The notes below the pieces were generated by a model. That model was not told where the DNA came from, did no database searches, and saw nothing but the letters and a program-made list of their open reading frames with translations. Shown piece by piece: positions 18,217 to 26,419 of a DNA stretch of 43,086 nucleotides. The position numbers and the translations under genes are program-made. The stretch is taken from NCBI GenBank assembly GCA_013360945.1, contig JABWAQ010000016.1:1-43086 (forward strand), in the 5' to 3' direction. Position 1 is the first letter of the stretch, and every line of letters starts with the position of its first letter. The DNA is from Candidatus Brocadia sp. Lineage in GTDB: Bacteria; Planctomycetota; Brocadiia; Brocadiales; Brocadiaceae.

Positions 18217-19032
18217 TTGGGACGTCGCAAGAGGATCCTTTTTTTATTGCTATTATTGTGCGGTACTTTTTTTATCAATACGTGGATTGCTTCTACGCGA
18301 AATTCAACGGTAACCGGCGTATTTCGCTATGACCCGACAGAAAACATTCCATTGCTTCTCCTGGGAGGTTTTCGGGGAATTGCCGTAGATTTTCTCTGGG
18401 CAAGGGCGCTTACCCGACACGAAGAAAAAAGATATTATGAATTATTAACCATAAACAATCTTATCGCTAAATTGCAGCCTGACTTCCCTGCGGTCTGGAT
18501 TTTTCAGGCATGGAATATGGCGTATAATATTGCCTATGAGTGGGACGCCCCACAAAACAAGTGGAAATGGATACGTACCGGATTACATTTTGCGAAGAAA
18601 GGGGCTGCGAAAAACCTTTATAGCGGCGACCTCTTCTTTGAGTTGGGGTATATGTATCTGCATTTATTTGATCAGCGGTTTTTTAAATATGCTACGTATT
18701 TTCGGGAACAATTAAAGAAAGACGATGGAGAAGATAATTACGAGGCATCGCTGTATTGGTTAAGGCGATCTCTTCTGAATGCCCCAAAGTTACATAATAT
18801 TTTAGCTATAGAAAGAACCATTTGTCATGCATTATCGCACGCTGCATTGTGCGCCGAAAAAGAAGGAAATTTTGACAAGGCGCTTCACTATACGGAGTCT
18901 GCAATGCATGAATGGGAGATGTATCGTATGAGTCATCCAGAGGATACCTTGACTCGTATCAATGAATTTATCAGTATGCTGGAAAAGAAAAGGGAATTTT
19001 TACAAGGTATATCGAAGAAAGATAAGTGGTAG
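18217..19032 (+). CDS. membrane-anchored protein of unknown function, TPR-like
   Basis: This 271-aa protein has one N-terminal membrane helix (about 6-24). The rest is rich in Trp and Tyr, with alternating helices that resemble tetratricopeptide repeats, for example segments near 80-110 and 165-235. It starts with TTG at 18217, 3 bp after the permease stop. No other start fits, and the purine run AGAAGAGAG lies upstream. Its place as third gene of the exporter operon suggests an accessory subunit on the outer face of the membrane. I do not recognise a named family. Confidence 0.65.
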   Translation: MGRRKRILFLLLLLCGTFFINTWIASTRNSTVTGVFRYDPTENIPLLLLGGFRGIAVDFLWARALTRHEEKRYYELLTINNLIAKLQPDFPAVWIFQAWNMAYNIAYEWDAPQNKWKWIRTGLHFAKKGAAKNLYSGDLFFELGYMYLHLFDQRFFKYATYFREQLKKDDGEDNYEASLYWLRRSLLNAPKLHNILAIERTICHALSHAALCAEKEGNFDKALHYTESAMHEWEMYRMSHPEDTLTRINEFISMLEKKREFLQGISKKDKW

Positions 19033-19101
19033 TGAGTTACGTGTACTATTTGATAAATGACCGACATTGTTAAAAAACAGAAAGGAGAATGATTTACGTC
19101 G

Positions 19102-21534
19102 ATGGATAGTTTCTTGCCTAAATGGAAACCTTTTTTAAAATATAGTCGCGTTAGCGTCGTGATGATACTTTTGATGCTAACGATCCTGATCTTTGGGGTG
19201 TCAAGGTCTGGATTATTTTCTCACGATGTCCAGGCGCAGACTGCGCCAAAGACGGGTGGGGAAAAGCCCGTCTTTGAACTCGGAGAATCCACTCAAAAAG
19301 AAAGACCTTTATTTGAATTGGAGGCTCCGGTGCATAAGGCGCCTGAGGATACGTCACACACCATACCCAGATTATGGTGGATTGCCCCGATTGGCGCGCT
19401 GTTCGCTCTTTTTTATGCGCGAAGGTTTTACAAAGAAGTCATGAAGGCGCCCGATGGCAACGACAAGATGAAATCGATTGCCGGTCACGTCCGTGAAGGC
19501 GCTTACGCATATTTGAAACAACAATACAAAGTGGTAAGTATATTCTTTATCGGCGCTTTTCTTGTGCTCCTTTTGATCTCCTTTGGATTGCATACCCAGT
19601 CCAAGGTGGTTCCCTTTGCATTCCTGACCAGCGGTTTCCTGTCGGGTCTTGCCGGTTTTCTGGGAATGAAGACGGCCACCAGCGCCAGTTCGAGAACCGC
19701 CGAGGGCGCAAGGAAATCCCTGAACCAGGGATTGCAAGTCGCATTCAGGAGTGGCGCAGTTATGGGGCTGATCGTGGTTGGTATGGGACTTTTGGACATT
19801 TCCATATGGTTTTTCGTGTTCCGTAAATTTACCGATATTTCGTTGCTTGATATGGCTATGATGCTGCCGTGTTTCGGCATTGGCGCTAGTTCCCAGGCAC
19901 TGTTTGCAAGGGTTGGCGGTGGAATTTTTACAAAGGCCGCAGACGTAGGGGCTGATTTGGTGGGTAAGGTTGAGGCAGGTATTCCTGAAGACGATCCGCG
20001 AAATCCTGCTACGATCGCAGATAACGTCGGGGACAACGTTGGTGACGTAGCGGGTATGGGCGCAGACTTGTATGAATCGTATTATAATTCTATGCTTGCC
20101 TGCGCGGCACTGGGTGTAACTGCCGGACTGGGTATTGCCGGAATGGTTATGCCTATGATTTTGGCGGGATTAGGCATCTTCCTTTCCATTATAGGAATTT
20201 ACGCGGTTAAGACAAAAGAAGAGGCATCACAGAAAGAACTCCTGAAGGCGTTGGGAAAGGGGATCAACCTCAGTTCAATCCTGATCCTGATCTTGTCAGC
20301 GGTAATCATCAAGTATATGCTGCCGCAAAATTTTGGCATCTGGGGTTCTATTGTAACAGGATTGATAGCGGGGGTTATTATCGGTAAGGGCACGGAATAC
20401 TTCACCTCTTCCAATTACTCGCCGACCAAAGGTATTGCCGGACAGTCAAGGACGGGGCCTGCTACAGTGATCATCGATGGCATTGCCACGGGAATGATGT
20501 CCACGATTATACCGGTCATCACCATTTCTGCTGCAATCCTATTAAGCTATGCCTTTGCGGGTGGTTTCTCAAACATTTCGCTCGGTCTTTACGGGATCGC
20601 CATTGCGGCAGTTGGTATGCTTTCCACACTGGGATTAACCCTGGCGACGGACGCCTATGGGCCTATTGCGGACAATGCCGGCGGAAATGCGGAAATGAGC
20701 GGTCTTGACCCGCATGTCAGGGAAAGAACTGATGCACTCGATGCATTGGGGAATACAACGGCTGCAACGGGAAAGGGTTTTGCCATCGGTTCTGCAGCTC
20801 TCACAGCCATGGCGCTGATTGCCTCCTTTGTCGAACAAATAAAAGTAGGATTAGAGAGATCGGGGGTCACCGTCATTCAAATTGCCGGCACCTCTATGGA
20901 TATGGCCCAGGCAAAATTGTCCGATCTCATGGATTACCTGGATATTACCCTGATTAATCCAAAGGTGCTGATAGGCCTGTTCATCGGCGGTCTGTCTGCA
21001 TTTGTCTTCAGCGCTATGACAATGAAGGCCGTAGGCCGTGCTGCCGGAAGTATGGTAGAAGAAGTGAGAAGGCAATTCAGGGAAATTGCAGGGATTATGG
21101 ACGGGACGGGAAAACCCGATTACGCTGCGTGTGTGGCGATCAGCACGAGGGGGGCACAACGGGAGATGTTTGTGCCTTCACTTCTGGCCTTAACGGTGCC
21201 TGTTATAACCGGTTTAATATTGGGTGTGCCAGGCGTAGTAGGCCTTTTGGCGGGAAGTTTAACGGTAGGATTCTTGCTGGCGGTCTTTATGGCAAATGCA
21301 GGCGGGGCATGGGATAACGCGAAAAAGTATATTGAAGGCGGAGCATTCGGCGGAAAGGGTTCTCCTGCACACAAGGCGGCTGTCGTGGGTGATACGGTAG
21401 GAGACCCCTTCAAAGACACTTCTGGTCCGTCTTTGAATATCTTACTGAAACTTATGTCCATCGTGTCCGTTGTATTCGCCGGAATTATTATTAAATATTC
21501 GCCCAAAATAGGCGCCCTTCTGCACCTTCACTAG
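19102..21534 (+). CDS. hppA: membrane-bound pyrophosphatase, K+-dependent type
   Basis: This 810-aa ion-pumping pyrophosphatase couples PPi hydrolysis to H+ or Na+ transport. Catalytic motifs are intact: DVGADLVGKVE, the Asp-rich DNVGDNVGDVAGMGADL, TDAYGPIADNAGG, and the C-terminal GDTVGDPFKDTSGPS. The sequence GNTTAATGKGFAIGSAAL has Ala where K+-independent enzymes carry Lys, which indicates the K+-dependent subfamily. The Glu in GADLYES is retained, as in Na+ pumps and related H+ pumps, so the ion is undecided. About 85 extra N-terminal residues precede the core: a signal-peptide-like helix (14-34, then VQAQ) and a linker with a tandem motif (KPVFELGE / RPLFELEA). In anammox bacteria such pumps are candidates for energising the anammoxosome membrane, but location here is inference. 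Confidence 0.93.
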   Translation: MDSFLPKWKPFLKYSRVSVVMILLMLTILIFGVSRSGLFSHDVQAQTAPKTGGEKPVFELGESTQKERPLFELEAPVHKAPEDTSHTIPRLWWIAPIGALFALFYARRFYKEVMKAPDGNDKMKSIAGHVREGAYAYLKQQYKVVSIFFIGAFLVLLLISFGLHTQSKVVPFAFLTSGFLSGLAGFLGMKTATSASSRTAEGARKSLNQGLQVAFRSGAVMGLIVVGMGLLDISIWFFVFRKFTDISLLDMAMMLPCFGIGASSQALFARVGGGIFTKAADVGADLVGKVEAGIPEDDPRNPATIADNVGDNVGDVAGMGADLYESYYNSMLACAALGVTAGLGIAGMVMPMILAGLGIFLSIIGIYAVKTKEEASQKELLKALGKGINLSSILILILSAVIIKYMLPQNFGIWGSIVTGLIAGVIIGKGTEYFTSSNYSPTKGIAGQSRTGPATVIIDGIATGMMSTIIPVITISAAILLSYAFAGGFSNISLGLYGIAIAAVGMLSTLGLTLATDAYGPIADNAGGNAEMSGLDPHVRERTDALDALGNTTAATGKGFAIGSAALTAMALIASFVEQIKVGLERSGVTVIQIAGTSMDMAQAKLSDLMDYLDITLINPKVLIGLFIGGLSAFVFSAMTMKAVGRAAGSMVEEVRRQFREIAGIMDGTGKPDYAACVAISTRGAQREMFVPSLLALTVPVITGLILGVPGVVGLLAGSLTVGFLLAVFMANAGGAWDNAKKYIEGGAFGGKGSPAHKAAVVGDTVGDPFKDTSGPSLNILLKLMSIVSVVFAGIIIKYSPKIGALLHLH

Positions 21535-21563
21535 AAAAAAGATGAGACAAATCATTGGAAAAT

Positions 21564-21593
21564 TGTGGGGGCGAACGACGGTTCGCCCCCACA
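21564..21593. repeat. perfect 13-bp palindromic hairpin, REP-like
   Basis: TGTGGGGGCGAAC (21564-21576), loop GACG, then GTTCGCCCCCACA (21581-21593) form a perfect G/C-rich stem 30 bp after the pyrophosphatase stop codon. No U-tract follows, so it is not a classic intrinsic terminator. It may stabilise the mRNA 3' end or be a copy of a dispersed REP-like palindrome. Confidence 0.6.
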
Positions 21594-21644
21594 TTCGTGA
21601 CTGCGGTTAAGTTTTGAAAATACCCTTACACATGGGAGGTAGTT

Positions 21645-21899
21645 ATGTCCGGTAATATAACTGAAAGGGATGACAGAATGTGCCCTAATACAAACTGTCA
21701 ATACGACAATCATGTAAAAGGGGCAAATTTCTGTATCCTCTGCGGCACGCTTTTGTACCACAGGTGTGAAAATTGTCTCGATGTGAATCCCCGGTATGCA
21801 AGATTTTGTTACTATTGTGGAAGCAGTCTGTCAGAAATCAAACCCGCTGCACAATATGATGCCGATTTTGGTGAAAGTTTTGACACACGACAACGGTAG
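21645..21899 (+). CDS. double zinc-ribbon small protein
   Basis: This 84-aa protein has two zinc-ribbon-type knuckle pairs. CX4C (CPNTNC) with CILC forms one, and CENC with CYYC the other, giving eight cysteines able to bind two zinc ions. A strong ribosome site (GGGAGGT) precedes the ATG. The last 20 residues are acidic and unstructured. Zinc-ribbon proteins of this kind often mediate protein contacts or nucleic-acid binding, but no specific role can be read. It lies just upstream of the RsfS-like frame and probably shares its transcript. Confidence 0.7.
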   Translation: MSGNITERDDRMCPNTNCQYDNHVKGANFCILCGTLLYHRCENCLDVNPRYARFCYYCGSSLSEIKPAAQYDADFGESFDTRQR

Positions 21900-21925
21900 A
21901 ATGTTATTCAGGAGAAACAGAAACG

Positions 21926-22276
21926 TTAGACTCAAAAGAGATCGCAATCCTCTGCGCTAGAATTGCCGACAATAAAAAGGCAGAAGATATCCTCGTCTTT
22001 GACGTGCACAAGGTAATCTTTGTTACGGATTTCTTTGTTATTTGCAGCGGCTTTAATAAGCGGCAATTGCAAAGCATTGCAAACGATATAGAATTGAAAC
22101 TGCACGAGTATGGCATCCATTGGATAGGGATTGAGGGATACCCGGAAGCCCGATGGATACTCATGGACTATGGAGATGTGGTAGTACATCTTTTTGACAA
22201 AGATGTACGTCACTTTTACGATTTGGAACTCTTGTGGGGCGATGCCCGAAAATTACCATGGAAATCCAATGCCTAA
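21926..22276 (+). CDS. rsfS: ribosomal silencing factor RsfS (Iojap family), start codon irregular
   Basis: The frame encodes an RsfS/Iojap protein, which binds ribosomal protein uL14 and blocks subunit joining in slow growth. Family segments ADNKKAEDILVFDV, TDFFVICSG, RQLQSIANDIE, WILMDYGDVVVHLF and FYDLELLWGDA are all present. The expected N-terminus begins LDSKEIAILCARIAD at 21926, where the codon is TTA. No ATG, GTG or TTG occurs in frame between the stop at 21881-21883 and the GTG at 22004, and starting there would cut off a conserved segment. AGGAGA at 21910-21915 is well placed for 21926. Either TTA is used, or a base is wrong (TTG would be perfect), or the gene is damaged. Its stop overlaps the convergent bS21 stop. 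Confidence 0.75.
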   Translation, partial: LDSKEIAILCARIADNKKAEDILVFDVHKVIFVTDFFVICSGFNKRQLQSIANDIELKLHEYGIHWIGIEGYPEARWILMDYGDVVVHLFDKDVRHFYDLELLWGDARKLPWKSNA

Positions 22277-22527
22277 AATGGTGAATATTTAGAATATGTA
22301 TTCTTTTGGGAGCGCATAGGACCTGCCAAACCTGAGATGCCTAATTTTTGAGCCCTTTTAATATTCTTGATCCTCCGGCTTTCCTCACGGCGTCTCCTTT
22401 CGGAAGGTTTTTCGAAATAGGCTATACGTTTAGATTGATTAATGATTCCTTCTTTGTCACACATTTTCTTAAATCTTCTTAATGCCTCTCTTATATTTTC
22501 ATCCGATGTTATTTGTATTTTCGCCAT
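22273..22527 (-). CDS. rpsU: ribosomal protein bS21
   Basis: This 84-aa protein matches bS21 of the small ribosomal subunit, which helps mRNA selection near the anti-Shine-Dalgarno region. The ENIREALRRFKKMCDKEGI segment and the basic RIAYFEKPSERRRRE segment are diagnostic. It is longer than the usual 65-70 residues because of a C-terminal tail of about 20 residues ending YSKYSPF. It is convergent with rsfS and the two stop codons overlap by 3 bases. It is divergent from trpD. Confidence 0.9.
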   Translation of the reverse strand: MAKIQITSDENIREALRRFKKMCDKEGIINQSKRIAYFEKPSERRRREESRRIKNIKRAQKLGISGLAGPMRSQKNTYSKYSPF

Positions 22528-22638
22528 AAATCGTTCATGAATCCTTTCTGTAAATTGTCATTTATAAAAATTTTAGTCCCTGATTGTAATTCATGTTGTA
22601 CTCTACGTCAAGTAAAAAAACTCCAATTCAAATAATGT

Positions 22639-23649
22639 ATGTGTATAAAAGAAACCATATCCAAGCTCGTAAATCGTCAGAATCTAAGCCTGGAAGATAG
22701 CCGGGCTGTTATGACGCAAATAATGGAAGGAAATGCCACTGATGCGCAGATTGCCTCTTTTATTACAGCCCTGCGCATGAAAGGAGAAACTGTTGAAGAA
22801 ATTGCCGGATGCACCATTGCCATGAGAAAAAAGGCCATCAAAATAAAAGCAGGGGACGGTATTGTCGTCGACACCTGCGGAACCGGGGGAGATGCAAAAA
22901 ACACATTCAACATCTCTAGCGCGGCTGCCTTTGTCGCTGCAGGCGCCGGTCTGAAGGTAGCAAAGCACGGCAATAAAGCATCCTCCAGCCGGTGCGGAAG
23001 TGCAGATGTGCTGAAACAGCTAGGCGTCAATATTGAAGCAGATGTTAAAATTGTAGAAAAATGTATTACCATGGCCAATATCGGATTTCTCTTTGCCCCT
23101 CTGTTGCATCAGGCAATGAAATACGCCATCGGCCCCCGAAAAGAAATTGGAATTCGTACCATATTTAACATCATCGGCCCCTTGGCAAACCCTGCCGGGG
23201 CAACCCATCGTATCCTCGGTGTGTATAGTGAACACATGACCATTGTCATGGCAGAGGCATTGAAGATGCTTGGAGATCAACATGCCTTTGTTGTGCATGG
23301 GTTGGACGGTTTGGATGAGATCACCGTAACAAACAAAACCAAAGTTTGTGAACTCGTTGGGAATACCATAAAAAGTTATTATTTAAATCCGGAAGATTTT
23401 GGTATAAAAAAGGCAAAGCTTTCTGATTTGACGGTAAATACCCCCGACGAAAGCGCTATGGCAATCAGAGAGATACTGGATGGCGCCCATGGTCCGAAAA
23501 GAGATGTGACGCTTTTAAACGCCGCGGCCGCAATCATTGCCGGGGGACTGGCAAAAGATTTTCAGGAAGGGTTAAAAATCGCTGCACAATCCATCGACTC
23601 TGGTAATGCGAAAAACGCACTCAAGAAGTTAGTGGAAATCAGTTGGTAG
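22639..23649 (+). CDS. trpD: anthranilate phosphoribosyltransferase
   Basis: This 336-aa enzyme transfers the phosphoribosyl group of PRPP to anthranilate in tryptophan biosynthesis. The PRPP-binding glycine loop GTGGD is at 81-85, followed by NISSAAAFVAAGAG, KHGNKASSSRCGSADVL and the DE metal site in HGLDGLDEI near 225. Length and motifs match the family throughout. The ATG at 22639 lacks a strong ribosome site, and another ATG lies 3 bp upstream in another frame. It is isolated from other trp genes in this window. Confidence 0.93.
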   Translation: MCIKETISKLVNRQNLSLEDSRAVMTQIMEGNATDAQIASFITALRMKGETVEEIAGCTIAMRKKAIKIKAGDGIVVDTCGTGGDAKNTFNISSAAAFVAAGAGLKVAKHGNKASSSRCGSADVLKQLGVNIEADVKIVEKCITMANIGFLFAPLLHQAMKYAIGPRKEIGIRTIFNIIGPLANPAGATHRILGVYSEHMTIVMAEALKMLGDQHAFVVHGLDGLDEITVTNKTKVCELVGNTIKSYYLNPEDFGIKKAKLSDLTVNTPDESAMAIREILDGAHGPKRDVTLLNAAAAIIAGGLAKDFQEGLKIAAQSIDSGNAKNALKKLVEISW

Positions 23650-23962
23650 GCTTTGTGAAAAGTATTTTTGATCATGCATGTTTTTCTCAATCTTTTGCAC
23701 ATTTAGTGACGGTACATTGATAAGGCTAACGGCATGGTGGACGACGGGGAGGGCGACGGCCAGGTTTTCATCGGCACCTTTGGGGCTTGCGGGGAGATTC
23801 ATAGTAAGGGTTTTTTGTGATTGTCGCTTTTCCGACCGGGATAACTTCGTGGTTCGTGATGGTGGCATCAATTTTCTTGAGCATATTCCGGATCACCTCG
23901 CCGCTGGCCTTATAATAAATGGCCAACAGTCGTGGCGTATTTATCGTGTCAGACAGTACCAT
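23629..23962 (-). pseudogene. possible frameshifted small gene of unknown function
   Basis: Two overlapping minus-strand frames cover this stretch. The first begins with an ATG at 23962 and reads a plausible protein (SDTINTPRLLAIYYKASGEV and onward) until about 23768. The second, shifted by one base, continues from the overlap with GADENLAVALPVVHHAVSL and ends at 23629, inside the trpD 3' end. Neither is recognised. Joined by a one-base shift they would make a single product of roughly 100-110 aa, so I suspect a decayed or mis-sequenced gene. A chance pair of open frames cannot be excluded. Confidence 0.3.
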
Positions 23963-24117
23963 ATCCTGGCCTGGTTATAAATTACTTGTTTTTTGGTAAC
24001 AATATGATTAAAATTGTTCTTTTTGTGGATGAACAGTCAGTGTTTGTTTCAGCCAAAGTACGGCAAACTACACCAGGTTTTCTGTCTCCCGGAATGTTAT
24101 AGAAAGGTAAAATTTCC
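23650..24117. other. trpD-glnA intergenic region
   Basis: 468 bp without a plus-strand gene. The left two thirds hold the two minus-strand frames described at 23629-23962. The AT-rich right third (23972-24117) should contain the glnA promoter, but no good sigma70 or sigma54 box was found. Confidence 0.4.
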
Positions 24118-25464
24118 ATGACCAGTGAGCATGTAGATTTGGCAATTATCAATCGTGTAAAAGAAGACAACGTAAAACTTGTTCAGTTGCAATTTACTGA
24201 TATAAACGGGAATATCAAAGCTGTTACGATACCTATAGAGAGATTTTCGGAGTCCATAGAGAAGGGGATATGGTTTGATGGTTCTTCAATTGAGGGTTTC
24301 ACAAGAATTTGCGAGAGCGATATGTATCTCAAGCCTGATACAAGTACGTATGCCTTACTGCCCTGGGAGACAGAAGAAATAACCGCCAGATTTTTTTGTG
24401 ACGTCTACATGCCCGATGGTTCTCCCTTCGAGGGAGACCCCCGCTATATCCTGAAAAGGGCGATCAAAAATGCGCGGGATATGAACTTTGAATATAATGT
24501 GGGACCGGAATTGGAATTTTTCTTGTTTAAACCCAAGAACGATGGACAAGTGGAGCCTACGCCGCACGATGTGGGGAGTTATTTTGACTTTTCACCGAGA
24601 GACCTTGCCGGGAATGTGAGAAGAGATATTATTTTTACCCTGGAGAAGATGGGTCTTAGTGTCGAAATGAGTCACCATGAAGTGGCTCCCGGCCAGCATG
24701 AGATTGATTTCAAATATGCCGAGGCATTGAAGACGGCAGAAAATGCCTTGACTTTTAAACAGGTAGTAAAGTCTATTGCGCATCAACACGATTTATATGC
24801 CACTTTTATGCCGAAACCCATCTTCGGAGTATGTGGCAGTGGAATGCATTGTCATCAAAGTTTTTTCGATGTTAAGACACGAAAGAATATATTCTTCGAC
24901 GAAAAGGATGAGTATAAACTCAGTAAGTTAGCAAAACATTTTGTTGCGGGACAATTGCAGCATGTCCGTGCGATGAGCGCCGTCCTGTCTCCGACCGTGA
25001 ATTCCTATAAAAGATTGGTGCCAGGGTATGAAGCGCCGGTGTATATCTGCTGGGGGCAAAAGAATCGTTCCGCCCTGATACGAATTCCAAGGTTTTCTCA
25101 TGGCAGGGAACAGGCAACGCGGGCGGAATTGAGATGCCCTGACCCCAGTAATAACCCATACCTTGCCCTTGCAGTGATGCTGGAAGCAGGGCTTGATGGC
25201 ATTAAAAGAGGCGTTGCACCTCCCAATCCTGTCGAAGAAAATGTCTATGAGTTTAATAAGGATGAATTGGCATATCGGAATATAGCTACCCTCCCTGGTT
25301 CGTTAGGCGAGGCAATAGATGAGTTAAAGAAAAATAAATTGATGGAAACTGCACTAGGTTCACACACTTACCACGTGTATATCCACGCAAAAATGGCTGA
25401 ATGGGATGAGTACAGGATACAGGTAACCGAATGGGAACATAAAAAATATTTCGAGGCAACATAA
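24118..25464 (+). CDS. glnA: glutamine synthetase type I (alpha-type)
   Basis: This 448-aa enzyme makes glutamine from glutamate, ammonia and ATP and forms dodecamers. Recognisable parts are WFDGSSIEGF near 50, the metal-binding GPELEFFLF near 128, the ATP-site HHEVAPGQHEID near 190, GSGMHCHQS near 242, NSYKRLVPGYEAPVYICWG, and the RCPDPSNNPYLA segment near 342. The C-terminal region lacks the adenylylation-type NLYDLPPEE loop of GSI-beta enzymes and matches the shorter GSI-alpha pattern. Regulation by adenylylation is therefore unlikely, and feedback or protein partners are more probable. It is single and not linked to glnB or amtB here. With the stand-alone glutamate synthase at 6757 it could form a GS-GOGAT-type route. 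Confidence 0.95.
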   Translation: MTSEHVDLAIINRVKEDNVKLVQLQFTDINGNIKAVTIPIERFSESIEKGIWFDGSSIEGFTRICESDMYLKPDTSTYALLPWETEEITARFFCDVYMPDGSPFEGDPRYILKRAIKNARDMNFEYNVGPELEFFLFKPKNDGQVEPTPHDVGSYFDFSPRDLAGNVRRDIIFTLEKMGLSVEMSHHEVAPGQHEIDFKYAEALKTAENALTFKQVVKSIAHQHDLYATFMPKPIFGVCGSGMHCHQSFFDVKTRKNIFFDEKDEYKLSKLAKHFVAGQLQHVRAMSAVLSPTVNSYKRLVPGYEAPVYICWGQKNRSALIRIPRFSHGREQATRAELRCPDPSNNPYLALAVMLEAGLDGIKRGVAPPNPVEENVYEFNKDELAYRNIATLPGSLGEAIDELKKNKLMETALGSHTYHVYIHAKMAEWDEYRIQVTEWEHKKYFEAT

Positions 25465-25621
25465 CAGAATTAAAAAATATATATTAAAGTTATACGTTCT
25501 TTAAACTTCAGATACCGTTATTAAGAATAGTTTACTAAAGGGAAAAGAGTAAGGTTTTATCCTGTTTAAAATGTATAAAATTTAATATATATAAAAATTT
25601 TAATTTTGTTAAGGAGGGTAT

Positions 25622-26413
25622 ATGGAAGTTGGAAATATTTTTCGGCACCTGCTCGTACACAATGAGGCATTTGTAAAGAATACTGAAGCAACAAAGTTTT
25701 TAACGTATGCCACACACCAGAATCCGTACATTACCCTCCTTACGTGTGCCGATTCCCGGGTTCAGGGTGAAATCCTGGGAAGAGATATATTTAACAAGGT
25801 TTTTATTATTCGAAATGCCGGTAACCAGTTTGCGGTAAATAGGGGTTCCATCGAATATTCGCTCTTTGTGCTTAATACCCCTGTCATGCTTGTCCTCGGA
25901 CATACCGACTGTGGGGCGGTAAAATTTGCCACCCACGCCTGTATCACGCAGTCTAAAGAGATTGTTAATCTGGTAAAGTCTTTTGATAAACTCATGAAGA
26001 CGGATTATTCATCTCTGAGCCGGGAGATAAAGGCTGAAATGCTTCCTTTGACTATTCCCATTGAAAGAGGTATACCTGATTTAAGAAAGATTCAAAATGA
26101 AATGAAGGAGCTGGCCTATCTGAGTCAAACGAACGTGGACTATCAGATAGAAAAGGCATTAAAATTTTATGGAGACAGGGTAAAAGAAAACAAGCTGACG
26201 ATTATTGGCGGGATTTACGACTTCGTTGGCGCCTATTCACAACAGCTTGGCAGGGTCTTAATTACCAATATTAATGGTGTCATTAACCCCATAGACCTCC
26301 AGGATTGTGCGAGAACGATTGTTAAAAGGATCCCGAATTACGCTGAAGAGAGTGAGGGATATAAGGTTGTAAGCGAATTAATTGCTGAAAAGGTAACTCG
26401 CATAACGGTATAG
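25622..26413 (+). CDS. beta-class carbonic anhydrase
   Basis: This 263-aa protein is a beta-carbonic anhydrase, interconverting CO2 and bicarbonate. The zinc ligands are Cys42 (in CADSR, with the Asp44-Arg46 dyad), His94 and Cys97 (in GHTDCGAV). A strong ribosome site AAGGAGGG lies before the ATG. It is somewhat longer than the minimal family size, with a central helical insert (about 110-190) typical of plant/prokaryote beta enzymes. The upstream 150 bp is very AT-rich. It heads a run with the YkgJ-like gene 6 bp downstream. It could supply bicarbonate or CO2 for autotrophic carbon fixation or pH control. Confidence 0.92.
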   Translation: MEVGNIFRHLLVHNEAFVKNTEATKFLTYATHQNPYITLLTCADSRVQGEILGRDIFNKVFIIRNAGNQFAVNRGSIEYSLFVLNTPVMLVLGHTDCGAVKFATHACITQSKEIVNLVKSFDKLMKTDYSSLSREIKAEMLPLTIPIERGIPDLRKIQNEMKELAYLSQTNVDYQIEKALKFYGDRVKENKLTIIGGIYDFVGAYSQQLGRVLITNINGVINPIDLQDCARTIVKRIPNYAEESEGYKVVSELIAEKVTRITV

Positions 26414-26419
26414 AACTCT

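Noticed and set aside
19503-20036. 177-aa minus-strand frame inside the pyrophosphatase gene
   Set aside because: Antisense frame over a highly conserved gene; no independent start or context.
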